Of a DNA stretch of 64,000 bases, positions 13,805-23,898 are shown in pieces. The translations under genes and the position numbers were made by a program. The stretch lies in NCBI GenBank assembly GCA_945862465.1, contig CAMAYO010000004.1:1-64000 (forward strand), given 5' to 3'. The stretch is from Pseudorhodobacter antarcticus. GTDB taxonomy: Bacteria > Pseudomonadota > Alphaproteobacteria > Rhodobacterales > Rhodobacteraceae. The notes beneath the pieces are model-generated. The model worked only from the letters and a program-made list of their open reading frames with translations. It was not told where the DNA came from and did not search any database. How positions within the stretch are numbered: position 1 is the first letter of the stretch; each line of letters opens with the position of its first letter.

Positions 13805-14592
13805 CAGGCTTCTCCCTTGCGGCGCATCAAAAGCGGGGCGAAGATTTCGGTCTGTTTCAAATCCACTTGGCCCCGTTTGGCCATTTCCAACACGGCTGCA
13901 AAATGCGCCGCCATGGCAGAGCGTCTGCGCGTGGGCGACGCGCCCCAACCTTCGGGCAAGAACGAGGTCAGGTCGGCCCAAGCCCCCATATAGCCCAGCA
14001 AACCCCGCATCCGATCCAACGCCTGCTCCATGGTGAAAACATGTTCGCGGTCAAAGGCATAGGGGCGAAAATCGTCGCGGGTGCGAATGCGGGCATAGGC
14101 GCGCATCAAATCCAGAAGCGAGGCGTCATAGCGCAGCGCGCGGCAGATCGAGGCGGCCTCTGGCTGGCCACGGGCAAAGAAATCACGCCCCCGTTGATCA
14201 CGCGCCATAAGCCGTGCCGCCACATCGCGCATGGCCGCCAGACGTTCCAATTGAAAGGCCAGATGAGCGGCCAAATCTTCGGCGCTGGGGCCAGCATCAG
14301 CCGGATCGGGCGGCAGCAAAAGGCGAGATTTAAGATAGGCAAGCCATGCCGCCATCACCAGATAATCTGCCGCAAGTTCAATGCGCAAAGCCACGGCCTG
14401 GTTGACAAATTTTAGATACTGCTCGGCCAGTTGCAACACCGAAATGCGCCGCAGATCAACCTTTTGGCTGCGCGACAGGTTCAAAAGCAGATCAAGTGGG
14501 CCTTCAAAACCGTCGACATCAATGATCAGCGCCTCATCCGCCAAACGGTCGGGGGTGGGCCTTGTTTCTAACCAGTCGTCAGTTTTGGACAT
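13804..14592 (-). CDS. scpA: Segregation and condensation protein A
   Basis: VDGFEGPLDLLLNLSRSQKVDLRRISVLQLAEQYL. Overlaps the scpB start. Confidence 0.93.
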   Translation of the reverse strand: MSKTDDWLETRPTPDRLADEALIIDVDGFEGPLDLLLNLSRSQKVDLRRISVLQLAEQYLKFVNQAVALRIELAADYLVMAAWLAYLKSRLLLPPDPADAGPSAEDLAAHLAFQLERLAAMRDVAARLMARDQRGRDFFARGQPEAASICRALRYDASLLDLMRAYARIRTRDDFRPYAFDREHVFTMEQALDRMRGLLGYMGAWADLTSFLPEGWGASPTRRRSAMAAHFAAVLEMAKRGQVDLKQTEIFAPLLMRRKGEA

Positions 14593-15598
14593 CGGGCGCA
14601 TCTTTCATGAGGCCCGCAAGTTCCGCTTCAAGGGTTGAAATGTCAACGGGGGCGGGGGGTTTGCGCCATGCCAGTGCCGCTTGGGCACGACGGCGCGCGG
14701 CCTGCCCCATATCGCCCGCAGCCTCTGCCACCTGCGCCATCTCGGCCAGATCGCCGTTGCAGTGCAGCGCCAAATCGCAGCCCGCGGCCATAGCGGCAGC
14801 GGTGCGGGTGGCGATGCTGCCCGACAGAGCCTGCATGTTAAGATCATCGGTCATCAGCAAGCCACCAAAGCCAATCTGATCACGGATAACACCCATCATC
14901 ACGGGCGACTGCGTGGCGGGCAGGTCATCATAGGCGGTAAAGACCAGATGCGCGGTCATAGCCATCGGCAAGTCATTCAGCGCCTTGAAGGGCGCGAAAT
15001 CATGGGTGGACAGGTCATGGCGTGTGGCATCGACTCGCGGCAAATCGTGATGCGTATCCACCATAGAGCGCCCATGCCCCGGCATATGCTTGACAACGGG
15101 CAGACATCCCCCATCGAGCAAACCCTGTGCGACAGCACGGGCAAGAACGGAAACCCGTTCAGGATCAGCGCCGTAGCAGCGGTTCTTCAAGAAAGGATGC
15201 GTGGCAGCGGTGATCAGGTCAGCCACGGGCGCGCAGTTGGCATCAATGCCCACGCTGCCCAATTCCAGCGCGATGAGTTGATACCGCAGATGCAAGGCCC
15301 GCGCGGCATGATCGCCAGCGGCCGTGACAAAATCCAAAGGGGGCGTCCATTCGCGCCAATGGGGCGCGCGCAAACGCTGCACACGCCCGCCCTCTTGATC
15401 GATCAAGATCGGTGCATTGCGGCCCACAGATTCGCGCAGAGCGGCTGTTAGACGGCGCAGGTGTTCAGGGCTGTCGATGTTGCGGGCAAAAAGGATGAAG
15501 CCAAAAGGATCATAGGCGCGAAAAAATGCGGCCTCATTGCGCCCAAGGGTCAGGCCAGCGCAGCCAAAAATCGCCGCGCCGCGCCCGATTGCCGTCAT
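14579..15598 (-). CDS. nagZ: Beta-N-acetylhexosaminidase (GH3)
   Basis: ILIDQEGGRVQRL and VVKHMPGHGRSMVDTHHDLP, GH3/NagZ motifs. Confidence 0.93.
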   Translation of the reverse strand: MTAIGRGAAIFGCAGLTLGRNEAAFFRAYDPFGFILFARNIDSPEHLRRLTAALRESVGRNAPILIDQEGGRVQRLRAPHWREWTPPLDFVTAAGDHAARALHLRYQLIALELGSVGIDANCAPVADLITAATHPFLKNRCYGADPERVSVLARAVAQGLLDGGCLPVVKHMPGHGRSMVDTHHDLPRVDATRHDLSTHDFAPFKALNDLPMAMTAHLVFTAYDDLPATQSPVMMGVIRDQIGFGGLLMTDDLNMQALSGSIATRTAAAMAAGCDLALHCNGDLAEMAQVAEAAGDMGQAARRRAQAALAWRKPPAPVDISTLEAELAGLMKDAPDVQN

Positions 15599-16503
15599 CT
15601 TTGGGCGACCGGCACACATTCGGTGCCTTCGGCCTGCAAGGCGGCGCAGAAGCTGGTGGCATCGGCTTCACCAGCCATGCCGTCCACACGCAGACGGTAG
15701 ATCGTGCGGCCATTGGTTTGGGCCTGTTGCACAATCATGGCCTTGCCGGCCATCAACTCTGAAAAGTTTTGCTGAAGATCACCAAACTTGGCACGCGCCA
15801 ATTCTGGCGACTCATAAGCGCCAAATTGGGCGAGGATCGTACCCGCCGGAATAGCGCTTGGGTCTTTTTCAAGCACCGCAGAGGCCGGAACCGTGTCAGC
15901 CGGTTGAACGGCTGTGCCGCCCAATTCCACGGGGCGCGGCATGGGGCGCAGGGGCGCATTGGCGTCGGCCACAGCAGGCGCGCCAGCAGCATCTGCCAAG
16001 GCGGCAGCGACGGCGGCATCAACGCTGTCTTGGGTCAGCAGCGGGGCGGGCTTGGCAGCGGTGGCCTCTAGTGCAGTGGCGGACACTTCGGTGTTTGTAA
16101 GCACAGAGCTTTGCGGGGCTGCGCCTTCGGCGGGCACAACGGGCAGATCATCGGGCTGCAACGCGACAGACAAAGGTGCCAAGGTGACCACATCCGCCGG
16201 CTTGGCCGAGGTGCCCAAGGCCGCCACAGCATTCACCGTCAGGCCCTGATTAAGCGCTTGCTCCCCCCCTGGATCGGCGGGCGCTATGCGCATCGCGCCA
16301 GAGGCTGCGCGCATCACCGGCACGCCTGTGACATCGCGCACCGCCAGCGCATAGCCCCAATAGGCCAACCCCAGAACCAAAGCCACCGAACTGAGCGCGC
16401 CGCCGATGCTGACCCAGCGCCGCGCTTCGTTCAACACCAGACCGCGTTGCCCATAAGCCCCACGATACGCCGAGCCATGCTCGTCATAATTGAAAACTGC
16501 CAT
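15595..16503 (-). CDS. SPOR domain-containing protein
   Basis: One N-terminal TM, low-complexity linker, C-terminal SPOR-like repeat (AQFGAYESPELARAKFGDLQQNF...). Confidence 0.8.
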   Translation of the reverse strand: MAVFNYDEHGSAYRGAYGQRGLVLNEARRWVSIGGALSSVALVLGLAYWGYALAVRDVTGVPVMRAASGAMRIAPADPGGEQALNQGLTVNAVAALGTSAKPADVVTLAPLSVALQPDDLPVVPAEGAAPQSSVLTNTEVSATALEATAAKPAPLLTQDSVDAAVAAALADAAGAPAVADANAPLRPMPRPVELGGTAVQPADTVPASAVLEKDPSAIPAGTILAQFGAYESPELARAKFGDLQQNFSELMAGKAMIVQQAQTNGRTIYRLRVDGMAGEADATSFCAALQAEGTECVPVAQR

Positions 16504-16572
16504 CTCGCCTCACATATGGGTGCGATACTTTGCCGCCCCACTTTTTGTTGCTCGTCACCGATCGGCGCCTTA

Positions 16573-18318
16573 TCAGCGCATCTCTTCTGCCGGCTTAACC
16601 CCTAGAATAGCCAATCCTGCCGAAATAACAACGCCTGTGGCGCGGGCCAAGGCGATTTTTGCACAAGATGTTGCGTCTTTGCCCTCTTGGATAAACCTTA
16701 AGGAGGGATCATCATTGCCACGGTTCCAAAGACCGTGGAATTCTGAGGCCAATTCATACAAGAAAAACGCAATACGGTGGGGTTCATTGCCCTTCGCGGC
16801 AATTTCCACTTCGCGCGGCCATTCTGCAATTTGCTGGGCCATATCGATTTCTGCAGGATTCGACAGTTGAGCCAGATCGGCCTTAGCCAAGGCTGCATCC
16901 GACACATCCAATCCCGCCGCTTGCGCCTTGCGCAAAACGGAATTGATGCGGGCATTGGCATATTGCACATAAAAGACCGGATTGTCTTTGGATTGTTCCA
17001 GCACCTTGGCAAAGTCAAAATCCAAAGCCACATCGTTTTTGCGTGTCAGCATCATAAAGCGGGTTACATCGGCGCCTGCCTGTTCGACCACATCATGCAG
17101 CGTCACAAAAGTGCCGGCCCGCTTTGACATCTTAAATGGCTCGCCGTTTTTATACAGCTTCACCAATTGCACCAGCTTAATGTCCAAGGGCACACGCCCC
17201 CCCGACAGGGCCGACACCGCTGCCTTCATCCGCTTGACATAGCCGCCGTGATCAGCGCCGAAAATATCGATCAACTCATCAAAACCGCGCTGCACCTTGT
17301 CGTAGTGATAGGCGATGTCGGGGGCGAAATAGGTCCACGAGCTGTCCGATTTCATCACGGGCCGGTCAACATCGTCGCCATGCGCGGTTGAACGAAACAG
17401 GGTTTGCACCCGCGCCTCGTAATCTTCGGGCACTTTGCCCTTGGGCGGTTCCAAGGTGCCTTCGTAAATCAGGCCCTGATCGCGCAGCGTTTGAATGGCT
17501 GCTTCAATCTGGCCCGTGCCATACAGCGCCTTTTCCGACGAATACACATCCATCCGCACGCCCAACTGTGCCAGATCATTGCGAATTTCCTGCATCATCA
17601 TGGCCGAAGCAAAATCACGCAAATCGGCCAGCCAGACAGATTCGGGCTGGTTCAACAGGCTTGCGCCGTATTTGGCCTTAAGGGCTTCGCCAACGGGAAC
17701 CAGATAGTCTCCAGGATAAAGCCCCTCACGGATTTCAGGTTCCAGCCCATTGGCTTCGCGGTAGCGTTCATAGGCCGAACGCGCCAGCACATCGACCTGC
17801 GCGCCGCCATCGTTGATGTAATACTCGCGCGTCACAGTCCAACCGGCGAAGGCCAACAGGTTGGACAGCGCATCACCCACAACGGCGCCGCGCACATGGC
17901 CCACGTGCATGGGGCCTGTGGGGTTGGCGGAAACGAATTCCACGTTGACCTTGCGCCCTGCCCCAGCGTTAGAGCGCCCGAAATCCGCGCCATCTGTCAG
18001 CGCGGCTTTCACCACGCTTTGCCAGACCACGTTCGACAGCCGCAGGTTCAAGAACCCCGGGCCTGCCACGTCTGCCGCCGAGATGCGCGCATCTTTGCCC
18101 AACCGCAGCGCCAGCGCATCGGCAATCGCCCGCGGGGCAAGGCCCGCAGGCTTGGCCAGCACCATCGCAGCATTGGTCGCCATATCGCCATGGGCGGCAT
18201 CGCGGGGCGGTTCCACTGCGACATTGGCAAAGTCTAACCCCTGCGGCAGGGTGCCTTCGGTTGTCATGGCGGTCAGTTCAGCCACCACAAGGGCGCGGAT
18301 ATCGGCGAATAGGTTCAT
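16573..18318 (-). CDS. argS: Arginyl-tRNA synthetase
   Basis: VEFVSANPTGPMHVGHVRGAVVGDAL (HIGH motif) and FKMSKRAGTFVTL (KMSK). Confidence 0.96.
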   Translation of the reverse strand: MNLFADIRALVVAELTAMTTEGTLPQGLDFANVAVEPPRDAAHGDMATNAAMVLAKPAGLAPRAIADALALRLGKDARISAADVAGPGFLNLRLSNVVWQSVVKAALTDGADFGRSNAGAGRKVNVEFVSANPTGPMHVGHVRGAVVGDALSNLLAFAGWTVTREYYINDGGAQVDVLARSAYERYREANGLEPEIREGLYPGDYLVPVGEALKAKYGASLLNQPESVWLADLRDFASAMMMQEIRNDLAQLGVRMDVYSSEKALYGTGQIEAAIQTLRDQGLIYEGTLEPPKGKVPEDYEARVQTLFRSTAHGDDVDRPVMKSDSSWTYFAPDIAYHYDKVQRGFDELIDIFGADHGGYVKRMKAAVSALSGGRVPLDIKLVQLVKLYKNGEPFKMSKRAGTFVTLHDVVEQAGADVTRFMMLTRKNDVALDFDFAKVLEQSKDNPVFYVQYANARINSVLRKAQAAGLDVSDAALAKADLAQLSNPAEIDMAQQIAEWPREVEIAAKGNEPHRIAFFLYELASEFHGLWNRGNDDPSLRFIQEGKDATSCAKIALARATGVVISAGLAILGVKPAEEMR

Positions 18319-18433
18319 CTGATCAAATCCTGTCTCATCTCTTGCGGGATGCCAGAGAGGATGACGCAGGTCAAGGACAGGCGCTGATGGCGAAGCGCTG
18401 CTGTGGCCCCAAAGTTGAGGAAACCGCCAGATT

Positions 18434-18793
18434 TCACCCCTTGGAAGAGAGATTTTGCCGCAGATAATGCGCCTCGCGCCCGCCAAAGAACATCGTGATC
18501 ACCGCCCCCAACAGCCACCACAAAGGCTGAGGGATTGCGGCCAGCACCTGCATCTGGGCTTCAAACCAATCCGGCTTGATCCCTGCCGCCACAAAAACCC
18601 CCAAAGCCCCCAAGGCCATCAAAGGGCGTGGCAAGCGGTTCAGCGCATCCATCAAGCGATCATACCCCGCCTTTCCCTTGGGTGTTTGGGGCTGCACCTG
18701 CGGCATCGGGCCAGCGGCCCCAGCTGCCAAATCCTGTGCTAAGGTTTCGGCACTGGTGACAAGTTTCTTCAAATCCATAGGGTGTCCTTTCAT
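18434..18793 (-). CDS. Holin-like protein
   Basis: 119 aa with two hydrophobic segments (PLMALGALGVFVAAGI, LWWLLGAVITMFFGGREAHYLR). Overlaps the 3' end of the endolysin-like gene. Confidence 0.65.
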   Translation of the reverse strand: MKGHPMDLKKLVTSAETLAQDLAAGAAGPMPQVQPQTPKGKAGYDRLMDALNRLPRPLMALGALGVFVAAGIKPDWFEAQMQVLAAIPQPLWWLLGAVITMFFGGREAHYLRQNLSSKG

Positions 18794-19392
18794 GTCCAAG
18801 CGGCCACGCGGGCCTGATGTTGGGTTTGGGTTAAGTGCAAGGCGGGGGGCAAAAACACCTCGGCCCGCGTGATCCACCCGCCTTTGCCGCCATCGCGCCG
18901 CAAGGCATACTTGCGGCTGGCGGGGCGGGAATCGGCAAGCTGATAGTAAAACTCGCGCCGCGCCACACCGTAAAGCTGGGCCAAAGCCAGCGCGTCGCAA
19001 GCGCGAACGGCGGCCAAAGTCGCAGGGCCCAAGACGCCATCGCAACGCAGCTTGTGGCCTTGGGCGTTCAGCACCCGTTGCAGCAGCTTAATCGCCATGG
19101 ATCCGGCGTTGACATACATATCAAAAACCGGTGCCTGCAAATCGGGGGGAAGCAAGCACAGGCCGGGGCGGTCGAAGTATCGGGTCAGAAAAATCTCAAC
19201 CGCTTGTGCAACACTTAACGCCCGCACATCCGCCACATCGACCACTCCGTCGACAGTCACATCGCGCGCAAGGGCACGCAGGGTTCCCAACGTCACCCCA
19301 TACTTCGTAGGCCCGCCCGGATCGGCGGGGTCGTTCACATAGCCCCCCTCACGGGCGACGATGTCTTGGGCAATTTGGCGGACGTTTGGCAT
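18790..19392 (-). CDS. GH108/ZliS-type N-acetylmuramidase (endolysin-like)
   Basis: IVAREGGYVNDPADPGGPTKYGVTLGTLR (EGGYVNDPxDxGGxT motif) plus C-terminal peptidoglycan-binding-like part. Confidence 0.85.
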   Translation of the reverse strand: MPNVRQIAQDIVAREGGYVNDPADPGGPTKYGVTLGTLRALARDVTVDGVVDVADVRALSVAQAVEIFLTRYFDRPGLCLLPPDLQAPVFDMYVNAGSMAIKLLQRVLNAQGHKLRCDGVLGPATLAAVRACDALALAQLYGVARREFYYQLADSRPASRKYALRRDGGKGGWITRAEVFLPPALHLTQTQHQARVAAWT

Positions 19393-19462
19393 GAAGCCCT
19401 CGGTTCTGATGACCGGGTCTATGCTGCCGTGAAGGGGTTAATTCTGCGAAAACCCAGCGCAC

Positions 19463-19915
19463 TTAGGGTGCAGCGGCCTTGTAAACGCCCTGCGCTTTCA
19501 AAGCGTCGATCACTTCTTTGGGCATATAGGTCTCGTCATGCTTGGCCAGAACTTCGCTGGCCACAAAGGTGCCAGCGTCCATCTGCCCCATGGCAATGAT
19601 GCCAGCGCCTTCGGCGAATAGGTCGGGCAAAACGCCTTTGAACGAAACGGGGATCGTGTCCTTGGTGTCTGTGATCTTAAAGGTGATCACATCGCCCTGC
19701 CCCCGCACCAAAGACCCCACCTCGACCAAGCCGCCCAAGCGAAACACTTCGCCAGCTTTGGGCGGCATGGAACTCACTTGAGAGGGCGAGCGAAAGAAGT
19801 TGATCCCATCTTTCATCGCATAGCCAATCAGCGCAGTTGACAGGCCAAGTGCTAGAAAGGCCACCACGATGATCTGGATGCGCCGTGTCTTTTTCAGACC
19901 CTTCATGCCCGCCAT
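19463..19915 (-). CDS. ccmE: Cytochrome c maturation protein (heme chaperone)
   Basis: RRIQIIVVAFLALGLSTALIGYAMKDGINFFRSPSQV...FRLGGLVEVGS. Confidence 0.92.
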   Translation of the reverse strand: MAGMKGLKKTRRIQIIVVAFLALGLSTALIGYAMKDGINFFRSPSQVSSMPPKAGEVFRLGGLVEVGSLVRGQGDVITFKITDTKDTIPVSFKGVLPDLFAEGAGIIAMGQMDAGTFVASEVLAKHDETYMPKEVIDALKAQGVYKAAAP

Positions 19916-19922
19916 TATGCCC

Positions 19923-20951
19923 TCACGGAAAAATCGGGGCCAACATCAGCCCCATCGTCTCGTCCAAGCCCAGCATCAGATTGGCGTTCTGCATGGCTTG
20001 ACCGGACGAGCCTTTATTTAGGTTGTCCAGCACTGCCACCACAACCGCCCGGCCCGGCAAACGATCACCGATCACCCCGATGTGACAGAAGTTTGATCCC
20101 GCAACATCGCGGGTGGACGGCAAAGCGCCAAAGGGCAGCACCTGCAAGAAAGGCTCATCGGCATAGGCCTTGGCCAAGGTATGGTGCACCGTGGCAGGAT
20201 CGCCCTGAACATAAACCGTCGCCAGAATGCCGCGGTTCATGGGCAACAGATGCGGGGTGAATTGCACCTGCACCGGACGACCGGCGATTTTGGAAAACTC
20301 TTGGTCAAACTCGCCCAAATGCCGATGCTTGCCGCCCGCCGAATAGGTATGCGTGCCGCCCGACAATTCCGCGTGCAGCAGGTTTTCCTTGGGGCTGCGC
20401 CCTGCCCCCGAAACGCCCGCTTTCAGATCGATGACGATGTTGTCGAGATCAATCACGCCCGCCGCAATCAACGGGCGCAGTGCAAACTGCCCCGTGGCTG
20501 CATTGCACCCCGTGCCCGCCACCAAACGCGCCGCGGCAATCTCGGAACGGTAAAACTCGGTCAGGCCATACACCGCTTCGGCCTGCAAGTCGGGCTGGGT
20601 GTGGGGCTGGCCGTACCATTGCGCATAGGCCGCCGCATCGCGCAGCCGGAAATCAGCCGACAGATCAACAATCTTCAAATCGCGCGGTAAAGCGGCAATC
20701 ACCGCCTGCGTGGTGCCATGCGGCAAAGCGCAAAAGCACAGGTCGATCTTGGAAAAATCAATCTCTTCGATCTTGGTCAAGATCGGCAGGTCTAGATGGC
20801 GCAGAAAGGGAAAGACCTCGGCCATGGTCATGCCCGCTTTGCGATCCGCCGAAAGGGCAGCAACCCGCATCTGCGGATGGGTGGCAATCAAACGCACCAG
20901 TTCCGCGCCCGTGTAGCCCGAGGCCCCAAGGATGGCGATGTTGTAGATCAT
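19923..20951 (-). CDS. argC: N-acetyl-gamma-glutamyl-phosphate reductase
   Basis: [24 protein letters not shown] and [14 protein letters not shown]. Confidence 0.94.
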   Translation of the reverse strand: MIYNIAILGASGYTGAELVRLIATHPQMRVAALSADRKAGMTMAEVFPFLRHLDLPILTKIEEIDFSKIDLCFCALPHGTTQAVIAALPRDLKIVDLSADFRLRDAAAYAQWYGQPHTQPDLQAEAVYGLTEFYRSEIAAARLVAGTGCNAATGQFALRPLIAAGVIDLDNIVIDLKAGVSGAGRSPKENLLHAELSGGTHTYSAGGKHRHLGEFDQEFSKIAGRPVQVQFTPHLLPMNRGILATVYVQGDPATVHHTLAKAYADEPFLQVLPFGALPSTRDVAGSNFCHIGVIGDRLPGRAVVVAVLDNLNKGSSGQAMQNANLMLGLDETMGLMLAPIFP

Positions 20952-21014
20952 GTGGCGTCCCCTTTTGATGGAATTTGCGCTACGTCATTGGCCACGCAAG
21001 GCGCAGATGCAAGC

Positions 21015-21761
21015 CTAATCCAGCTTGCGCTCTCCTGCGCGAATGGGAAAACTCAGGCGGTTTTCGCGCGGCGGCAAGGGGCAGATGGCAAAGTCGGTAA
21101 AGGCGCAAGGCGGGTTGTGGGCGCGGTTGAAATCAAGCGTGATGGTTTCGCCCACAGGATCGCCGATCAAAAAGCGCGAGGCGGCATAGGTTTCCGACCC
21201 CGCCGTCGCATCGCGGATCACAAACATCGGTTTACCCGCTTTCCAATGCGTGGCCAACAATGTGACATCCTGCCCGTCATGGGTGAAATGCGCACGGTGC
21301 GTTAGGGTGATTTCGGTCGTGCCAGCGCCTTTTTGATCAACCAATTGCGCTTGCGGCGCAGCCAAAGCCTCCCACTTGGCAATTATAACCCACGCCGGAT
21401 CAAAGGGGTAAGATGACAGCGTCACGGCGCGCGGCAAGCCCAGATCACGCACGCGCAGGGCGGGCTGGCCCTCTACCGTGTGCAGTTCCAACAAAAGGCC
21501 CGCCACGCGCAGCATCGGATTGCCACCTTGCGCTTCAAAGGGAAAGTCTTGGCCCGCCACCTGCAAAGACGCGCTCTGCGCCGTGGCGGTCAGCACACCC
21601 AGATGATCCGGCCCGACGGACAAGACGAGATCATTGTCCACAGTCCGACCCAGCTTTTGCGGCCCCGTTGGAATTTCCACGCGGTCCGTCAGGTTCAACC
21701 AGCCATCTTCGGCCAAAAGGGCGGCCGAACGCTCTGCTTTCCAGTCGATAAAGCTTATCAT
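21015..21761 (-). CDS. DUF1684-like protein
   Basis: TLDFNRAHNPPCAFTDFAICPLPPRENRLSFPIRAGE C-terminal motif. Confidence 0.75.
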   Translation of the reverse strand: MISFIDWKAERSAALLAEDGWLNLTDRVEIPTGPQKLGRTVDNDLVLSVGPDHLGVLTATAQSASLQVAGQDFPFEAQGGNPMLRVAGLLLELHTVEGQPALRVRDLGLPRAVTLSSYPFDPAWVIIAKWEALAAPQAQLVDQKGAGTTEITLTHRAHFTHDGQDVTLLATHWKAGKPMFVIRDATAGSETYAASRFLIGDPVGETITLDFNRAHNPPCAFTDFAICPLPPRENRLSFPIRAGERKLD

Positions 21762-22009
21762 GTGCCGATCCTATCGCGCAGGTCTGTCAAAGTCACCTCG
21801 CGCCGAAAGCGCGGATTGTTGAACCAGATCGGGTGAAAGGCATAGCCGCCTTCGATCCCCTCATCAATCGTCGATTGGCGCTGATACAGGTAGCGCCACA
21901 AACCGCGCAACATAGCCCGACGAATCGGCCGGCTTGTCGCAAAAGCATGATTGAAGACCAAAGGCCGCGCCTTAGCGCGCAAAGGATCATTGCTTGCAAA
22001 ACATTTCAT
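21758..22009 (-). CDS. Small hypothetical protein
   Basis: 83 aa ORF overlapping the DUF1684 gene start by 4 nt. Confidence 0.45.
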   Translation of the reverse strand: MKCFASNDPLRAKARPLVFNHAFATSRPIRRAMLRGLWRYLYQRQSTIDEGIEGGYAFHPIWFNNPRFRREVTLTDLRDRIGT

Positions 22010-22166
22010 CCAACACCCCCACTAAAGCTTTGAATGGTGCAACATAAGGTCAAATCATCGCACACCATTTGTGTAGTGCATCTACCCCGAAGGTGGCATA
22101 AGCTCGCACAATAGTATCTGGCGCGCCATGACGTAAACCTATTTACGATCATGGCAGATCTAATGG

Positions 22167-22841
22167 GTGGTACGAATGACAATATCTGAACAAAAATCAG
22201 ACGTCTCGGTTGGCGCGAAGCCAATTAACGTGATTGTGGCGGATGATCACTCGATGATCAGCGAATGTATCTGCAGTTTTCTGGAAACACGCATCAATGG
22301 CACGGTGTCACCTCAGTCGACCTTCCAAGGCGCGATGGAGGCGGCAGCGGCAAAGCATTGTGATGTGATCCTGCTTGATATGGTCATGCCCGGCATGGAC
22401 GGCGTGGCGAGTATCGAACAGGTTGTCTCGGCATTTCCAGACACGAAGGTTGTGATCTTTTCCAGCTGTAACGATCAATCCTTGGTTGTCAAAGCGATCA
22501 AAGCGGGCGCGCGGGGGTTTGTGCCAAAGGATATGCCTTTGACGGCCTTGATCCCGGCCTTGAACCTGATCCTGTCGGGCGAAATTTTCTTCCCCAGCAG
22601 CTTCTTCAAATCTGCCGCTTTTGAAAAACTTTCGGCCACCTCATCGACCGCCGTGCTGACCCCGTCTGAGATTGCGATGCTCGAAATGGTTCTGGTTGGC
22701 GCATCGAACAAAGAGATCGGTCACCGGATCGGGCAAACCGAAAATAATGTTAAAATGTTGATGCGCAAAACCTTCTTGAAATTGGGGGCGAACAACAGAA
22801 CCCATGCGGTGCACATCGCCCAATCCAACGGCTGGATTTAA
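22167..22841 (+). CDS. NarL/LuxR-family response regulator
   Basis: Receiver domain (VIVADDHSMI...VILLDMVMPGMDGV...KAGARGFVPKD) plus LuxR HTH (LTPSEIAMLEMVLVGASNKEIGHRIGQTENNVKMLMRKTFLKLGANNRTHAV). The start could be 22176. Confidence 0.9.
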   Translation: MVRMTISEQKSDVSVGAKPINVIVADDHSMISECICSFLETRINGTVSPQSTFQGAMEAAAAKHCDVILLDMVMPGMDGVASIEQVVSAFPDTKVVIFSSCNDQSLVVKAIKAGARGFVPKDMPLTALIPALNLILSGEIFFPSSFFKSAAFEKLSATSSTAVLTPSEIAMLEMVLVGASNKEIGHRIGQTENNVKMLMRKTFLKLGANNRTHAVHIAQSNGWI

Positions 22842-22868
22842 CCCAAAGCCCCAGCGCAGGAATGAAAC

Positions 22869-22937
22869 AAGGGCCGCATCAAAGGATGTGGCCCTTGCCC
22901 TTTAAGCGCCTGCGTCACGCCACAAGCGCAGGCGCTT
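22869..22937. terminator. Pair of intrinsic-terminator-like hairpins between convergent genes
   Basis: AAGGGCC.CATC/GATG.GGCCCTT (22869-22896), then perfect 11-bp arms AAGCGCCTGCG/CGCAGGCGCTT (22904-22937). Lies between the convergent response regulator and murI. Confidence 0.6.
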
Positions 22938-23748
22938 ACACCGCCTCAAAAGCAATCTTGCGGCGCAGAAATTGTGTGGCTTTGCTTGAGACATAGGCCG
23001 GATCGCCCGTTGTCAGAAACTTACTGGCCTGCCCTGCCCCCAAAAACGCGGGCCTGCGCTGCAAATAGTCGGCAAGGCTTTCGGCAACCAAATTGGCTTG
23101 GGAATAAACCTTCACCTCTGGTCCCAGCGCCTCTTGAAAGGCGCGCGCCATCAGGGGGTAATGGGTGCAGCCCAAAATCGCCGCTTGCGGGAAAGGCATC
23201 CGGCGTTTGAGCGCCTCGACATGCGAGCGCACCAAGGCCTCGGCCAAAATCTCATCCCCCTGTTCAATGGCATCGACCACGCCGCCGCAAGGCTGCGCTT
23301 CAACATCCACGCCCACGGCGCGGTAAGCCAGTTCGCGCTGAAAGGCGCGCGAGGCAACGGTGGCGGGGGTGGCAAAGAGCGCCACGTGCTTCACCGCCAC
23401 TTCGCGCGGCGGCGAATTGTCGCCCCATTGGCGTTCGGTCAGCGCTTCAATCAGCGGCACAAACACACCCAAAACCCGCTTATCGGCGGGAACCCAAGTT
23501 TCCTGCATCCGCTTCAGCGCCGCTGCCGAGGCGGTGTTGCAGGCCAAGATCACCAGATCGCAACCCTCGTCCCACAGGCGTTCCGTGGCAGCACAAGTTA
23601 GCTTGAAGATATCCTCATGCGTGCGTACCCCGTAAGGCGCATGCGCGTTGTCGCCGAAATAGACAAAGGGCACCTTTGGCAACTTGGCGGTCACGGCGTC
23701 TAGCACCGTCAGCCCACCCAAGCCGGAATCAAATATGCCCACCGCCAT
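22936..23748 (-). CDS. murI: Glutamate racemase
   Basis: [42 protein letters not shown]. Confidence 0.94.
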   Translation of the reverse strand: MAVGIFDSGLGGLTVLDAVTAKLPKVPFVYFGDNAHAPYGVRTHEDIFKLTCAATERLWDEGCDLVILACNTASAAALKRMQETWVPADKRVLGVFVPLIEALTERQWGDNSPPREVAVKHVALFATPATVASRAFQRELAYRAVGVDVEAQPCGGVVDAIEQGDEILAEALVRSHVEALKRRMPFPQAAILGCTHYPLMARAFQEALGPEVKVYSQANLVAESLADYLQRRPAFLGAGQASKFLTTGDPAYVSSKATQFLRRKIAFEAV

Positions 23749-23898
23749 TCGGCACCCCTTGTCTAAATTTCGATCACAATCGTGAGGATAGTGCAGTAGT
23801 CCATCCAAGAGCAATGCCGCTTAAAGTTGCAAGAAACGCGGTCAAAGTGGTTTACAGGGCGAAACTCTTGGGCAAAAGGGACAAGTGTGGTATGCAAA

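Noticed and set aside
18434-19392. Holin/endolysin pair as part of a prophage
   Set aside because: No integrase, capsid, terminase or tail genes in 64 kb, and the neighbours are housekeeping genes. A GTA-type lysis module is more likely.
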